Assembly: GCA_027422505.1 (NCBI GenBank)
Contig: JAPQWV010001375.1
Span: forward strand, 1 to 64,000
Source of the DNA: Craterostigma plantagineum
Lineage: Eukaryota > Streptophyta > Magnoliopsida > Lamiales > Linderniaceae
Direction of reading: 5' to 3'
DNA length: 64,000 nt
Part shown: positions 36,860 to 47,493 of the stretch, piece after piece
How the letters are laid out: each line of letters starts with the position of its first letter
Numbering within the stretch: position 1 is the stretch's first letter
The notes under the pieces: model-generated
The model's database searches: none
What the model saw: only the letters and a program-made list of their open reading frames with translations
What the model was told of the DNA's origin: nothing
Position numbers and translations under genes: made by a program

Positions 36860-37687
36860 ATGGAAAGTTTCAACAAGTCTCCCCTCAAGCCATGGAAAAG
36901 AGGGCCATCACGAGGTAAAGGAGGACCACAAAACGCAGCTTGTGAGTACCGTGGAGTTCGGCAGAGGACTTGGGGCAAATGGGTTGCTGAGATAAGAGAA
37001 CCAAAGAAAAGAACCCGCCTGTGGCTTGGTTCCTTCGCTACTGCGGAAGAAGCAGCCATGGCTTACGACGAAGCAGCAAGAAGATTATACGGGGCTGAGG
37101 CATACCTTAATCTTCCTCACATGAGATGTAGTTTCAACCCTTTGAACAAGTCGCAGAAGCTCAAATGGTTTGCCTCTAACAATTTCGCCTTCATGTTTCC
37201 TACTACTGGGTTACTCAATTTGAGCGCCCAACCAAGTGTGCATATGATTCACCAAAGGCTGCAAGAACTGAAGAAGACAGGTATGCCTCGCCTCGACAGC
37301 TCATCATCGAATGATACTACGAATGATGTGCAAGGCGGGGTGACCCAGCTAGGGAAAGAAAATGAATTTTCGTCTCTGAGTATATCGGTTGAGAAGCCTC
37401 AGGTGGACCTAAATGAATTTCTTCAGCAGCTGGGAGTACTTAAAAAAGGTGGTCTGAAACCTTGTGTTTCCACTGGTTACATTGAGACGGAGTCCCCATC
37501 ATCGTCATCAGTCAGAGATAGCAGCAAAGATAATGGTTGTTATTCAGCAGACAAAAACTTAAGTTGGGATGCACCGAGTGAGATATCTGGCTTAGATGGT
37601 CATATAGAAGCAGGAGAAACCAGTACCTTCCATGTACATGATGGCAGCGGGCAACTTGTTTTTTCTCCTTCGACCTGGAATTTCTAG
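36860..37687 (+). CDS. DREB2F: AP2/ERF transcription factor, DREB2F-like
   Basis: Single exon, 275 residues. A basic N-terminal stretch ([15 protein letters not shown]) is followed by one AP2 domain from [19 protein letters not shown] to about residue 87 (AYLNLPH). Val14 and Glu19 of the domain are those of DREB-type factors, which favour the DRE/CRT core. The tail motifs [28 protein letters not shown] and [14 protein letters not shown] match Arabidopsis DREB2F. The start at 36860 gives the family N-terminus (MESFNKSP). A second, broken copy of the 3' two thirds lies at 61982-63995. Confidence 0.93.
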   Translation: MESFNKSPLKPWKRGPSRGKGGPQNAACEYRGVRQRTWGKWVAEIREPKKRTRLWLGSFATAEEAAMAYDEAARRLYGAEAYLNLPHMRCSFNPLNKSQKLKWFASNNFAFMFPTTGLLNLSAQPSVHMIHQRLQELKKTGMPRLDSSSSNDTTNDVQGGVTQLGKENEFSSLSISVEKPQVDLNEFLQQLGVLKKGGLKPCVSTGYIETESPSSSSVRDSSKDNGCYSADKNLSWDAPSEISGLDGHIEAGETSTFHVHDGSGQLVFSPSTWNF

Positions 37688-37757
37688 AAGATATAGGATA
37701 TAATCCAGTCACAGGGTCAAAAGGTTATGAATTGTTGCATCTCCATTATAAGGACAG

Positions 37758-37761
<4 letters not shown>

Positions 37762-37792
<31 letters not shown>

Positions 37793-37795
37793 TGA
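37762..37795. repeat. (TA)n(CA)n microsatellite
   Basis: TATA followed by CACACA repeats, downstream of the DREB2F-like gene. Confidence 0.8.
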
Positions 37796-38139
37796 TCATA
37801 CAATATAGAAATGCTATTTGCGTTAATGCATCTGTTGTGTTGTACATTGACAAACATAAGAGAACAGTAAGAGAAAATGCAGGGACCCAGCTGAGAAGAA
37901 TCATTGCGCTTACGCTGTCATAAGGGCATATAATTCAACATATTCGAAGAAAGATTGCTCTTGGAAGCTGGTGAGTATAAATGTTGCAGATAGATAGATG
38001 ATAGATCCCTGAGTTTCAAAATAATTATTCATCATCAAGCCTGAGTTACAACACTGGTAACAATATGACTGTACAGAAATAAGTTAACAGCAAATGTAAA
38101 GTTCACATTCAGGTGAAACAAGCAAAGCTAGTCAACGTT

Positions 38140-39982
38140 TTAGTATGATGGTTCAGTTCCATCGTGAAGAGCACAGCAGACGGTTGCTTTCTGATGCCCT
38201 CTGTAGATTTTGATTTCATCACCAGTGGAGACAGACCATAACCTCGCAGTTGAATCAGAAGAAGCTACAGGGGATTCAATTGTTTGTCACAAATTCACAA
38301 AAACAAAAACTGAAAAGTGTGGATGCAATGGCAAAGATACTATACAAAGAAACACGCTGACTGTATATCGTGATTATACCAGTAATTAGAAATGCACCAT
38401 CAACTGAGAAGACACAGTCCCAAACCCAGCGTTGATGTCCTGCAACACACAGCAACGAGGTTGACATTTACTTCAAAATCTTAATCTAGTTAAAGGAGGC
38501 TATATGGTATGGAATGCATACCTTCAAGTGTTTTCTCCAAGGTAAATCCATCCACGTTCCATATCTTGACAGTATGGTCGGAAGATGCAGTGGCCAAGTA
38601 CCTGAAGATTTCTTACACAAGCATGCAACGGAGAACAATCAAAGTGGTTTTGATTAAGGATGGTCGTTGGCACTGACCTGTTACGTTCGCACAATTCAGG
38701 AGAAAGAAGACATTTAAGAATGTATCCATCGTGAGCCCGTAGCTTATGAAGTGGTTCAAAGTTGGTTATAGTCTGCCATTAATCATGCAACACCAACACA
38801 TCATGTATATACTGTAAACCACATACGAACAGATATCGCTCATATAATCTCATGTATGTGTCAACTATCACCTGAGTCCCTTGTAATAGGCGCCACACAT
38901 AACAAGTCCCGCGGTTGTTTGCTGCGACAACTAAGCTTCCGTCCCACATTACAGTTAAGGATCTTACTGCTGTATCCACCTCGGGAACCTACGAATTATT
39001 GAATTTTCTATGTCAAAAGATTATGCCAGATCATAGTCCAAAGCATTTAAAAGAAGAATTAGTTCCTTACCAACTCGCAACTGCATGAGTTTGCCGTAAG
39101 ATCCCAGACACGGATATTCCCATTTTGATCACCTGATATTAGTTCAGTCTTCGAATGATCAAAATAACAAGAGGTGAGTGCAACGTCTTTAGAAATGCAA
39201 GATGGTCGAAAAAAATATATGCTCGAATAATTTATAACTGTATGTTTTATAGCCTCACATTTAAAGTTAGTAATTTTGTGATGTTTGGTTATTTTTGGAT
39301 AATTAAGGTAAATAATGGTTTTAAATTGATTCCAGGGAGATAAAAAATAAGATATAACTGCAGTTTAGACAGAAGACGACACATTCTTTTATAATCGTTT
39401 CGTTCGCATAGACACCAACAGAAGATTCGATAAATCAAACTATCATTGTAGCTGAAGTTCTCAGATATTACCAAAGAAGTTACAATAAAAAAATGACGGA
39501 AAGCAAAACTGGTATTAAGACCTGATTCGGGTGCAAAACAACAGTATTGACTGCAGCACGGCTCTCATATTCCCTCTGGCAACCTGGTGCTCTGCATCAA
39601 CCAGAAACAAACAAGATTAAGTCAGCACCAGATAATTGAGTATAACTATAGAGTTTTCGATATACCTCAGGTCCCAGATCTTTACAGTGCCATCTTCAGA
39701 ACCAGAATACATCCAATTTCCATCACATTGGAACCCCACTGCCATTACATTGTTCGTATGAGAATCATAGCTCATCAGCTGACATAACAACAAGAACAAG
39801 AAAATGAGGAAGAAGTCCAAAGCATTCGAATAGAAGATATGTAGAAATTGCAACGAAAAAAATAGTAAAAAACTTTATACCGGTTGTGGACTGCTTGAAT
39901 TGACATCGAACAGCCGAATATGTGGATTTCCAGCTGCAGCAAGGTAGCGTTTGTCTGGGGTAATCTCTAGCCTGTTTACTTG
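38140..39982 (-). pseudogene. LST8: TORC1 subunit LST8 (WD40), first exon missing
   Basis: Nine exons: 39881-39982, 39666-39778, 39522-39591, 39071-39148, 38872-38988, 38678-38772, 38522-38601, 38380-38439 and 38140-38264. They total 840 nt with agreeing phases (279 residues plus stop). Segments [51 protein letters not shown] and [15 protein letters not shown] are those of LST8, the WD40 subunit of the TOR complex. Plant LST8 needs a further N-terminal exon of about 36 residues (start codon and first blade). Instead, past the splice acceptor at 39983, the sequence becomes the 5' end of an NBS-LRR gene from about 40019. I found no first exon elsewhere in the window. The rest of the frame is intact, so truncation may be recent. 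Confidence 0.85.
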
Positions 39983-40018
39983 CTGGCAGGAGTTTTAAAG
40001 TTAATGTACCAGATTGGA

Positions 40019-40139
40019 CGAGAAGTAAAAACTGCGTAGGCTGCCGCCATTTGTATCCGAGATTTGCTTTCAAGCTGTGGTATCGGAACAAGAGATGTAT
40101 GATTGAGATGAGATAAGTAGGTAGAAATGCTAACCATGA
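40019..40139 (-). pseudogene. 5' end fragment of an NBS-LRR gene joined to LST8
   Basis: Read on the minus strand, it has the leader and the first codons ATGGCGGCAGCC (MAAAYA). It closely matches the start of the NBS-LRR gene at 60255-60386. Similarity stops near 40019, where LST8 intron sequence begins. The upstream promoter part continues at 48824 beyond the copia insertion. Confidence 0.8.
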
Positions 40140-40285
40140 TTGATTGGTATTATTCCTTAACTGAATGAGATTACAACCATAGCATATATAGACTACAAGA
40201 ATAACATATTCTAGGAAAACAAATAAATATAAAAGTATAGAAGATATCCTAAGGATCACGATCTGTATCATTAATATCATTAATA
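40140..40285 (-). repeat. 3' LTR of element A
   Basis: About 146 bp; differs from the right-hand LTR at a few positions and at its outer end (TTGATTGG against TGTAAGATTGG). Confidence 0.85.
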
Positions 40286-40289
40286 CCCC

Positions 40290-40681
40290 CGCAAGTGAAG
40301 CGTATGATTAAGGTTGACGTGAAGCTTGGACTGAGACATCTCGAACAGCGGACGAGATAAGCTCTTCGTAAATATGTCAGCAAGCTGTAGAGAGATGGTA
40401 CAAAGCTAGTATGTAAACGACCATTCTCAACAAGCTCGCGCACAAAATGACAATCAATATCTATGTGCTTGGCCCGTTTGTGAGATATCGGATTCTGCGT
40501 AAGGAAAAGAGCACTCTTGTTATCACTGAGGAGAGTAGGAGGTACTGACGGAAGAGCATGGAGGTCTCGAAGCAAGTTGCAAACCCACATAAGTTCAGCC
40601 GCAGTGTTGGCAAGTGCCCTGTATTCGGATTCACAACTGGATCGGGAGAGAATGATGCGAACAGTTGACGCTTTTACCACA
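40290..40681 (-). pseudogene. RNase H remnant of element A
   Basis: The frame holds SRSSCESEYRALANTAAELM and LTQNPISHKRAKHIDIDCHF, the RNase H end of copia pol. It is preceded by STVRIILS, an early RT motif, with the RT core missing between them. A frame break follows VPS before the terminal TKSLS segment. Confidence 0.85.
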
Positions 40682-40686
40682 GGACT

Positions 40687-41220
40687 TGTTGAGCTTCAGA
40701 CTGAATTCTAATCTTTTCTGTATCAAAGATTAATCGTGGATCGTCTTCTTGCTTGTTACTTGAGTGTTGAACGTTTTACTGTGTTAGAAAACTTCAGAAA
40801 ACTAAACAATGAAGAAGACAGAGATTACGTGGTTCGATCGTTTTGATCTACGTCCACGGCGGCCAAGAAATCTTTATTGATGTGAGGTGAATCTGTTACA
40901 ATCGATCTATCACAGTTACAAAGAACAACAGAGCTTTTCCTATGATAGAATAGTCGACTCAACGAAGAAGATGATGACTGTGCTGTTAGCTTGTTTCCCC
41001 TCAGCTTTTAATCTCGCATTCACGCTTCTTTAACCGTCCAACGAGTTAAGCTTCTTCTGAAAACGTTCTTGCCAACAGCAGCTTTATAAGTGGTGTCTTT
41101 CCAGCAATTTATTCACAACTGCTTCGACGACTTCTCAGACTTGAACCATCTCAAGCTTTGCTTCATTCTTCTTGCTCAGATTGTTCAGCTACAACTCTTA
41201 TATTTGAGTTTGCCCTCACA
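40687..41220 (-). repeat. 3' LTR of element B
   Basis: 534 bp; nearly identical to 45276-45809. Confidence 0.95.
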
Positions 41221-41279
41221 ATTCTCCACCTCAAAATCAAATTATTTCCTTCTCCTTCTTGGCCGCCCTCCCTTTGTAC

Positions 41280-44200
41280 TCAAGGAAGGTTTCGACAACC
41301 AATCAGCCTCAAACACAACTCAAACTTGGTGCTTGAAAGAGGCTTGGTTATCATATCAGCAGGATTTGATTCAGTGCTGATTTTCTTGACTTGCACAGCT
41401 CCCTTTTCGATCACGTCTCGAATAAAATGAAATTTAACATCGACGTGCTTCGTTCGCTCGTGGTAGACACTATTCTTGGACAGCTGAATTGCTCCTTGGT
41501 TGTCACAGAAAACATCCCCGTAAGCTTGAGTCATGCCCAGCTCATTCATTAATCCTCTCAGCCACAAAGCCTCCTTAACAGCTTCAGTAAGAGCAATATA
41601 TTCGGCCTCTGTTGAAGATAATGCCACGAGCTTCTGTAGGCTGGCTTTCCAACTAATAGCAGTCCCATATGAGGTGAATACATAGCCGGTCAGAGATTTC
41701 CTAGAGTCCAAACAGCCGGCGAAATCTGAGTCCACAAAACCACTCACTTGACCACTGATAGTTTCTGTTTTCTGATATTCAAAGACCAGCCCTCTGTTTA
41801 GAGTTCCTTTTATATATCTTAACACCCATTTCAGCGTTGTCCAATGATCTTTCCTGGGATTTGACATGAATCTGCTAACCAAACTTAGAGCATACGAGAG
41901 GTCAGGCCGTGTGCACACCATCGCATACATGATAGAACCTATCACGTTCGCATAAGGTATAAGCTTCATATACTCGGCTTCTTCATGGGTCATTTCTTCA
42001 CTTCTGTTACTTAACTTGAAGTGTGAGGCTATTGGGGTCACAGCCTTCTTGGCTTCACTCATATCGAACCTTTTAAGTACTCCTTCCAGATAGCTTCTTT
42101 GAGATAAACACAGCACTCTCTTGCTCCTGTTTCGAGTTATTTCAATGCCAAGAATTTTCCTAGCTGATCCCATGTCTTTCATCTCGAATTGTGCTTTGAG
42201 AGCATTCTTTAGTTCCTGTATCTGTTTCATATCTTGACAGGCAATAAGCATGTCATCTACGTAAAGCAACAGATACATTAAACATCCATTCGAGCAAAGT
42301 TTAAAGTAGACACAAGCATCATATTTGCTTCTTATAAACCTGTTTTCTGTCATGAACTTATCGAACCTTTTGTTCCATTTCCGGGGTGACTGCTTCAAGC
42401 CATATAAAGACTTCCTCAAAAGACACACCTTGTCCTTGTCCTCGGCTCTTATGTACCCCTCTGGTTGGCTCATATAGATCACTTCTTCGAGCTCACCATA
42501 AAGAAACGCTGTTTTTACATCAAGTTGCTCTAGGTGCATATCAAGTTGGTTTGCCAAAGAGAGAACCAGCCGTATTGATCGATGCTTCACAACCGGCGCA
42601 AAAATCTCATTGTAATCTATACCTTCTTTTTGTGTGAAACCCCTGGCCACTAACCTTGCCTTGAATCTTACTGAATTTTCATTCCCAGATTCACCTTTTT
42701 TCTTGAAAATCCATTTACAGCTCACTACTTTGTGATTCTTTGGTCTTTCAACTAGTTTCCATGTCTTATTCTCTTGTAATGAGTTCATCTCTTCGTCCAT
42801 AGCTTTCCTCCACTTGCTTCTTTCATTTCCTTCTATGGCTTCATGGTATGAATTTGGTTCACCATCATCTGGACTCTCAGCTGCAATGAAAGCATATGCG
42901 ATTAAATCAGCATAGCCAAATCGAGTAGGAGGTCTGATCTCCCTTCTTGCTCGATCCCTAACAAGGTTGTAATCCTCTTGATTTTCCTCAGAGCTTTGTT
43001 CCTCCTCGACTTCACCTGGTAGGCTGGATATTTCATCATTTATTTCAGCATTTTCGTCACCATATGCAGCTGGTTGCTCCACCTCAAATTCTACAGAATT
43101 ATCATTTTCTGAATTTCTGTTGTTAGAGCTGTTTCTTGCTTGTGTTTTGCAGGCCATATCTTTCTCATTAAAGACTACATCCCTGCTAATTATGCACTTT
43201 CCCATACCAGGCTCTATGCACCACAATTTGTATCCCTTCACTCCTTCGGGATAACCAATGAAAACACACTTGACAGCTCGAGCATCAAGTTTATCTTTCT
43301 TTGAGTGAGCATAAGCTGTGCAACCGAAAACTCTGAGATGTTGCAAGCTAGGTGGATGTCCAGACCAGACTTCTTCAGGTGTCTTGAGTTTAATGGCTGT
43401 AGAGGGGCTCCTGTTTATTAAATATTCTGAAGTTACAACAGCCTCAGCCCAGAATTTCTTCGACAAACCAGCTGAAATCATCATGCACCTTGTTCTTTCT
43501 AAAATGATTCTGTTGTATCTTTCTGCCAACCCGTTCTGTTGAGGAGTGTAAGGTACAGTTCTGTGTCTAGCCAGCCCTTCTTTCTTACAAAATTCATTAA
43601 ACTCATTTGAGCAAAATTCAAGACCATTGTCGGTTCGAAGTTTCTTTACCTTCCTACCAGTTTCTGTTTCAACCAGCAATTTCCAGGTTTTAAACTTGTT
43701 TAGTGCCTCATCTTTCGTCTTCAAGATCATCACCCATACCTTCCTTGAGTGATCATCGATTATAGACATGAAATACCTTCCCCCCGACAATGATTCTGCC
43801 CTTGAAGGTCCCCACAAGTCTGCATGAATATAATCAAGAATTCCATCTGCAATCAGTCTTCCTGAACCAAACTTCACTCTGTGACTTTTTCCAAGAGTGC
43901 AGTTTTCACAGAAATCCAACCCTTTTATCTTGTCACCTCCTAGCAACCCTTGCTTAGACAACTCTATAAGTCCTTTCTCACTTACATGAGCAAGTCTTTC
44001 GTGCCATAGTGACGCTTTATCTTCACTTCTCACGGCACTTACAAAACCAGCAGCAGTAGAACCTTGCAAGAAATAAATTCCATTCTTTCTTGTTCCCCTC
44101 ATAATTGTTCTTGACCCTTTGCTTACTCGGAGTTGTCCTGCCTCCACCTTGATAGTATATCCACTTTCATCAAACATTCCTACTGAAATCAGGTTTCGCT

Positions 44201-45266
44201 TCAGGCCTGGAACATATCGAACTTCTTTCAAGATTTCTGTACAGCCATCATGCAATTTTAGCACGACTTCACCTATACCTTGCACATCAAGAGAATTGTC
44301 ATTTCCTAACAATACAGAGCCTCCATCCATCATTCTCAACCCCTGAAACCAGTCTCGATTATTGCTCATGTGAAAAGAGCACCCCGAGTCCAAGATCCAT
44401 GATGTCTCAGAGGCCTTATTTCCCACAGCTAGCACTTCAGCTGAATCATATCCGTCCAGCGTTACAGATGCTTCTGCTGCAGCCTTGTTTGAACCTTTGA
44501 CCTCCTTCGATCTGTTGGGACACGTTCTCTTGATGTGCCCTTCTTCGTGACAATGATAACATTTTATCACTTTACTTCTCGATCTTGATCTCCCAAACTT
44601 CTTGCCCTTCTTGAACTCTCTCTTTTCTGATCTACCTCTCACATGCAAGCCTTCAGCCACAGTAGATTTAGACTCAATCTTGTTGTTCAGTACCTTAGAG
44701 CATATCGCTGTTTGAACGTCGTCGAGCGTTACCGCATCCCTGCCATATAGCAGTGATTCTCTAAATGTAGAATAACTCTTTGGTAAAGAACAGAGAAGAA
44801 GCAGTGCCTGGTCTTCATCATCAAGCTTGACTCCTACGTTTTCAAGATCGAGCACCAGCTTGTTGAACGTGTCCATCTGCTCTTCGATCGATCTCTCATC
44901 GATCATCCTAAAGGAATACAACGATTGTTTAAGATACAACCTATTTGCTAGGGATTTCGTCATATAGAGCTTCTCAAGTTTCTCCCACAGCTCCTTAGCG
45001 TTCTTCTCCTTCGAAACCTTTCTCAGCACCATATCACCTAAATTCAGAATTATGGCGCTGTGAGCCTTTTGCACAAGCGATTTCCTTAGCGTATCAGCCA
45101 TTGCTGATGGCAGAGTTTCTTCACCGTCCAAGGCGTCGATCAATCCTTGGTGTACGAGCAGAGCTCTCATCTTGACTTGCCATAATCCGAAATCATTCAA
45201 CCCCGTGAATTTATCGATATCAAACTTAGCCGAACTCATCGTTCCGTGTCTTGATTCCGCGCTCAC
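41280..45266 (-). CDS. Intact gag-pol polyprotein of copia element B
   Basis: 1328 residues in one frame, starting MSAESRHGTMSSAKFDIDKF. In order: a gag/UBN2-type region; a CCHC zinc knuckle (CYHCHEEGHIKRTC); an aspartic protease (ILDSGCSFHM); the integrase zinc-binding part (LWHERLAHVSEKG) and catalytic core (IIDDHSRKVWV, YTPQQNGLAERYNR); RT (QLDVKTAFLYGELEE, YVDDML); and RNase H (SSTEAEYIALTEA). The order PR-INT-RT-RH defines Ty1/copia, and resemblance is to Tnt1-like polyproteins. No stop or frame break was seen. Confidence 0.95.
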   Translation of the reverse strand: MSAESRHGTMSSAKFDIDKFTGLNDFGLWQVKMRALLVHQGLIDALDGEETLPSAMADTLRKSLVQKAHSAIILNLGDMVLRKVSKEKNAKELWEKLEKLYMTKSLANRLYLKQSLYSFRMIDERSIEEQMDTFNKLVLDLENVGVKLDDEDQALLLLCSLPKSYSTFRESLLYGRDAVTLDDVQTAICSKVLNNKIESKSTVAEGLHVRGRSEKREFKKGKKFGRSRSRSKVIKCYHCHEEGHIKRTCPNRSKEVKGSNKAAAEASVTLDGYDSAEVLAVGNKASETSWILDSGCSFHMSNNRDWFQGLRMMDGGSVLLGNDNSLDVQGIGEVVLKLHDGCTEILKEVRYVPGLKRNLISVGMFDESGYTIKVEAGQLRVSKGSRTIMRGTRKNGIYFLQGSTAAGFVSAVRSEDKASLWHERLAHVSEKGLIELSKQGLLGGDKIKGLDFCENCTLGKSHRVKFGSGRLIADGILDYIHADLWGPSRAESLSGGRYFMSIIDDHSRKVWVMILKTKDEALNKFKTWKLLVETETGRKVKKLRTDNGLEFCSNEFNEFCKKEGLARHRTVPYTPQQNGLAERYNRIILERTRCMMISAGLSKKFWAEAVVTSEYLINRSPSTAIKLKTPEEVWSGHPPSLQHLRVFGCTAYAHSKKDKLDARAVKCVFIGYPEGVKGYKLWCIEPGMGKCIISRDVVFNEKDMACKTQARNSSNNRNSENDNSVEFEVEQPAAYGDENAEINDEISSLPGEVEEEQSSEENQEDYNLVRDRARREIRPPTRFGYADLIAYAFIAAESPDDGEPNSYHEAIEGNERSKWRKAMDEEMNSLQENKTWKLVERPKNHKVVSCKWIFKKKGESGNENSVRFKARLVARGFTQKEGIDYNEIFAPVVKHRSIRLVLSLANQLDMHLEQLDVKTAFLYGELEEVIYMSQPEGYIRAEDKDKVCLLRKSLYGLKQSPRKWNKRFDKFMTENRFIRSKYDACVYFKLCSNGCLMYLLLYVDDMLIACQDMKQIQELKNALKAQFEMKDMGSARKILGIEITRNRSKRVLCLSQRSYLEGVLKRFDMSEAKKAVTPIASHFKLSNRSEEMTHEEAEYMKLIPYANVIGSIMYAMVCTRPDLSYALSLVSRFMSNPRKDHWTTLKWVLRYIKGTLNRGLVFEYQKTETISGQVSGFVDSDFAGCLDSRKSLTGYVFTSYGTAISWKASLQKLVALSSTEAEYIALTEAVKEALWLRGLMNELGMTQAYGDVFCDNQGAIQLSKNSVYHERTKHVDVKFHFIRDVIEKGAVQVKKISTESNPADMITKPLSSTKFELCLRLIGCRNLP

Positions 45267-45275
45267 CGCACCAAT

Positions 45276-45809
45276 TGTTGAGCTTCAGACTGAATTCTAA
45301 TCTTTTCTGTATCAAAGATTAATCGTGGATCGTCTTCTTGCTTGTTACTTGAGTGTTGAACGTTTTACTGTGTGAGAAAACTTCAGAAAACTAAACAATG
45401 AAGAAGACAGAGATTACGTGGTTCGATCGTTTTGATCTACGTCCACGGCGGCCAAGAAATCTTTATTGATGTGAGGTGAATCTGTTACAATCGATCTATC
45501 ACAGTTACAAAGAACAACAGAGCTTTTCCTATGATAGAATAGTCGACTCAACGAAGAAGATGATGACTGTGCTGTTAGCTTGTTTCCCCTCAGCTTTTAA
45601 TCTCGCATTCACGCTTCTTTAACCGTCCAACGAGTTAAGCTTCTTCTGAAAACGTTCTTGCCAACAACAGCTTTATAAGTGGTGTCTTTCCAGCAATTTA
45701 TTCACAACTGCTTCGACGACTTCTCAGACTTGAACCATCTCAAGCTTTGCTTCATTCTTCTTGCTCAGATTGTTCAGCTACAACTCTTATATTTGAGTTT
45801 GCCCTCACA
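45276..45809 (-). repeat. 5' LTR of element B
   Basis: 534 bp; the primer-binding region on the minus strand starts ATTGGTGCGG, not the usual initiator-Met site. Confidence 0.95.
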
Positions 45810-45814
45810 GGACT

Positions 45815-47368
45815 GAACGTATGTGTGAAGTCAAAACCAGGAAGCTGGCTGAAACCCTGAGCAACAAGACGAGCTTTATAGCGGTCAATGGATCCGTCAG
45901 CAAGAAACTTGGTCCTATACACCCATTTTGATCCGACGATATTTGTATCAGGGGGTCTAGGAACAAGTTCCCAAGTGCCATTGCTGCGTAAGGCTTCCAT
46001 TTCTTCATTCATGGCATGGACCCATTCAGGACTTTTAATAGCTGATTTGATACCGCGTGGTTCAGAGACAGCAGTGAGCGCATTATAGAGGGTTGTAGAC
46101 TGGACAAGTGCCAAGTCAGCTGGATAGCGGGGCTTGAAGATACCCGACTGAGCACGAGTACGCATGGGATGCATGCGAGCTGGTGGAGAAGGATCACTGA
46201 TAGACGGAATCGCTGGAGAACAGGGAGGCGGTTCGTCTGGTGCATCTGCTGCTGTGTCAATCAGAGGATTAGGCTGGGGGGAAGGAACCTCAGATGAGCA
46301 AAATCGACATGGCTGACCTGTCGAGCTAGGAGACTGCATAGGAGTTTCCGTAGATGGTGTGGCCGCAGGAGTAACGGGAGCAGTGTCCAGAAATTCAGAG
46401 ATATCCAAGCGAAAAGCTGACTGAGATGATCTTGCAGCACTGAACGACATACAAGTTTCATCAAATCTGGCATGACGAGTTATGTTTACTCTTGAAGAGG
46501 TTGTTTCAAGGCACCTATAGCCATTGTGGACTGTACTGTAGCCTATGAAGACACATGGTAAGCTGCGCGGCTCGAATTTGTTCTTCGTATAATCACGAAG
46601 ACAAGGGTACACCCGACAACCGAAGACATGAAATGATTCATAAGCTGAAGGATGCCCAAAGACAATTTCAAATGGAGATTTATTGTTAAGGAGCACAGTC
46701 GGCAGACGATTAATAGTGTATACTGCTGTGCTGAAAGCTTCGACCCAAAAATGCACCGGCATAGACGAGTGAAAGAGCAAAGCGAGCCCCATTTCTGTAG
46801 TGTGTCTATGTTTTCGTTCAGCTCGGCCATTCTGAGCAGGCGTATAAGGGCAAGACATTGTATGATGAATGCTACTTCTATCAAAATGAGACTTGAGGCG
46901 ATTGCTTGTGAACTCTGTTCCCCCATCACTTTGAAATCTCTTAATTTGTCGTGAAAATTGATTTTTGACAAATCGTTGAAAACGCAGGAAGACCTCGAAA
47001 AACTCAGATTTTGTGCGCATCGGATAAAACCAAGAAAACCTGGAATAATCATCCACGAACACAACATAATATTGAAAACCAGATGCAGAGTGTACGGGTG
47101 CTGGACCCCACAAATCACAATGAATCAAGTCCAAAATTTGAGAGGCACGTCTGTCATTAATAGCAAAAGGCAATCTACTACTTTTAGCTAACTGACATGA
47201 GTTGCATTGGCTAGGAGATGGTAACAAAGACGTAACAGAAACAAGACCAAGTCTATGTAGTAAGGTAATAGTAGAAATTACCACATGACCAAGTCTAGAA
47301 TGCCATAACTCATATGAACCATGCAACTTTTTGTTTCGAAGCACCGCCGAAAAGGCTTTTGCATGCAA
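45815..47368 (-). pseudogene. Integrase and N-terminal RT of element A
   Basis: Contains ELWHSRLGHV, the integrase core (VVFVDDYSRFSWFYPM, FQSDGGTEFTS, PYTPAQNGRAERKH) and the start of RT (WVYRTKFLADGSIDRYKARL, GFDFTHTFSPV). It is cut by the LTR of element B. The frame upstream (47369-47500) carries a stop. Confidence 0.85.
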
Positions 47369-47493
47369 GTCGAGAAGATAAAGGCCTCGATCACGGACGC
47401 CTGTTGCGAGAACCTGACATGTGTCCCGATTCTGAATTCAAAACTTAGAATCAGTGAAAAGAACTTCAACAGGATAATCACTTGTCAGCTTGC

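Larger units (their letters stand above)
40687..45809 (-). mobile_element. Ty1/copia element B, complete, nested in element A
   Basis: LTRs of 534 bp lie at 40687-41220 and 45276-45809, bounded by TG...CA on the plus strand (TGTTGAGC...CCTCACA). The target duplication is GGACT at 40682-40686 and 45810-45814. The LTRs differ at about two bases by eye. A 1328-codon polyprotein lies between them. The polypurine tract (minus strand TTGAGGTGGAGAAT) adjoins the left LTR. It looks young and possibly autonomous. Confidence 0.95.

Noticed and set aside
39983..40040. In-frame fusion protein of the NBS-LRR start with LST8
   Set aside because: The frame from ATGGCGGCAGCC reaches a TAA at the LST8 acceptor before entering the WD40 exons, and no donor gives a plausible intron.
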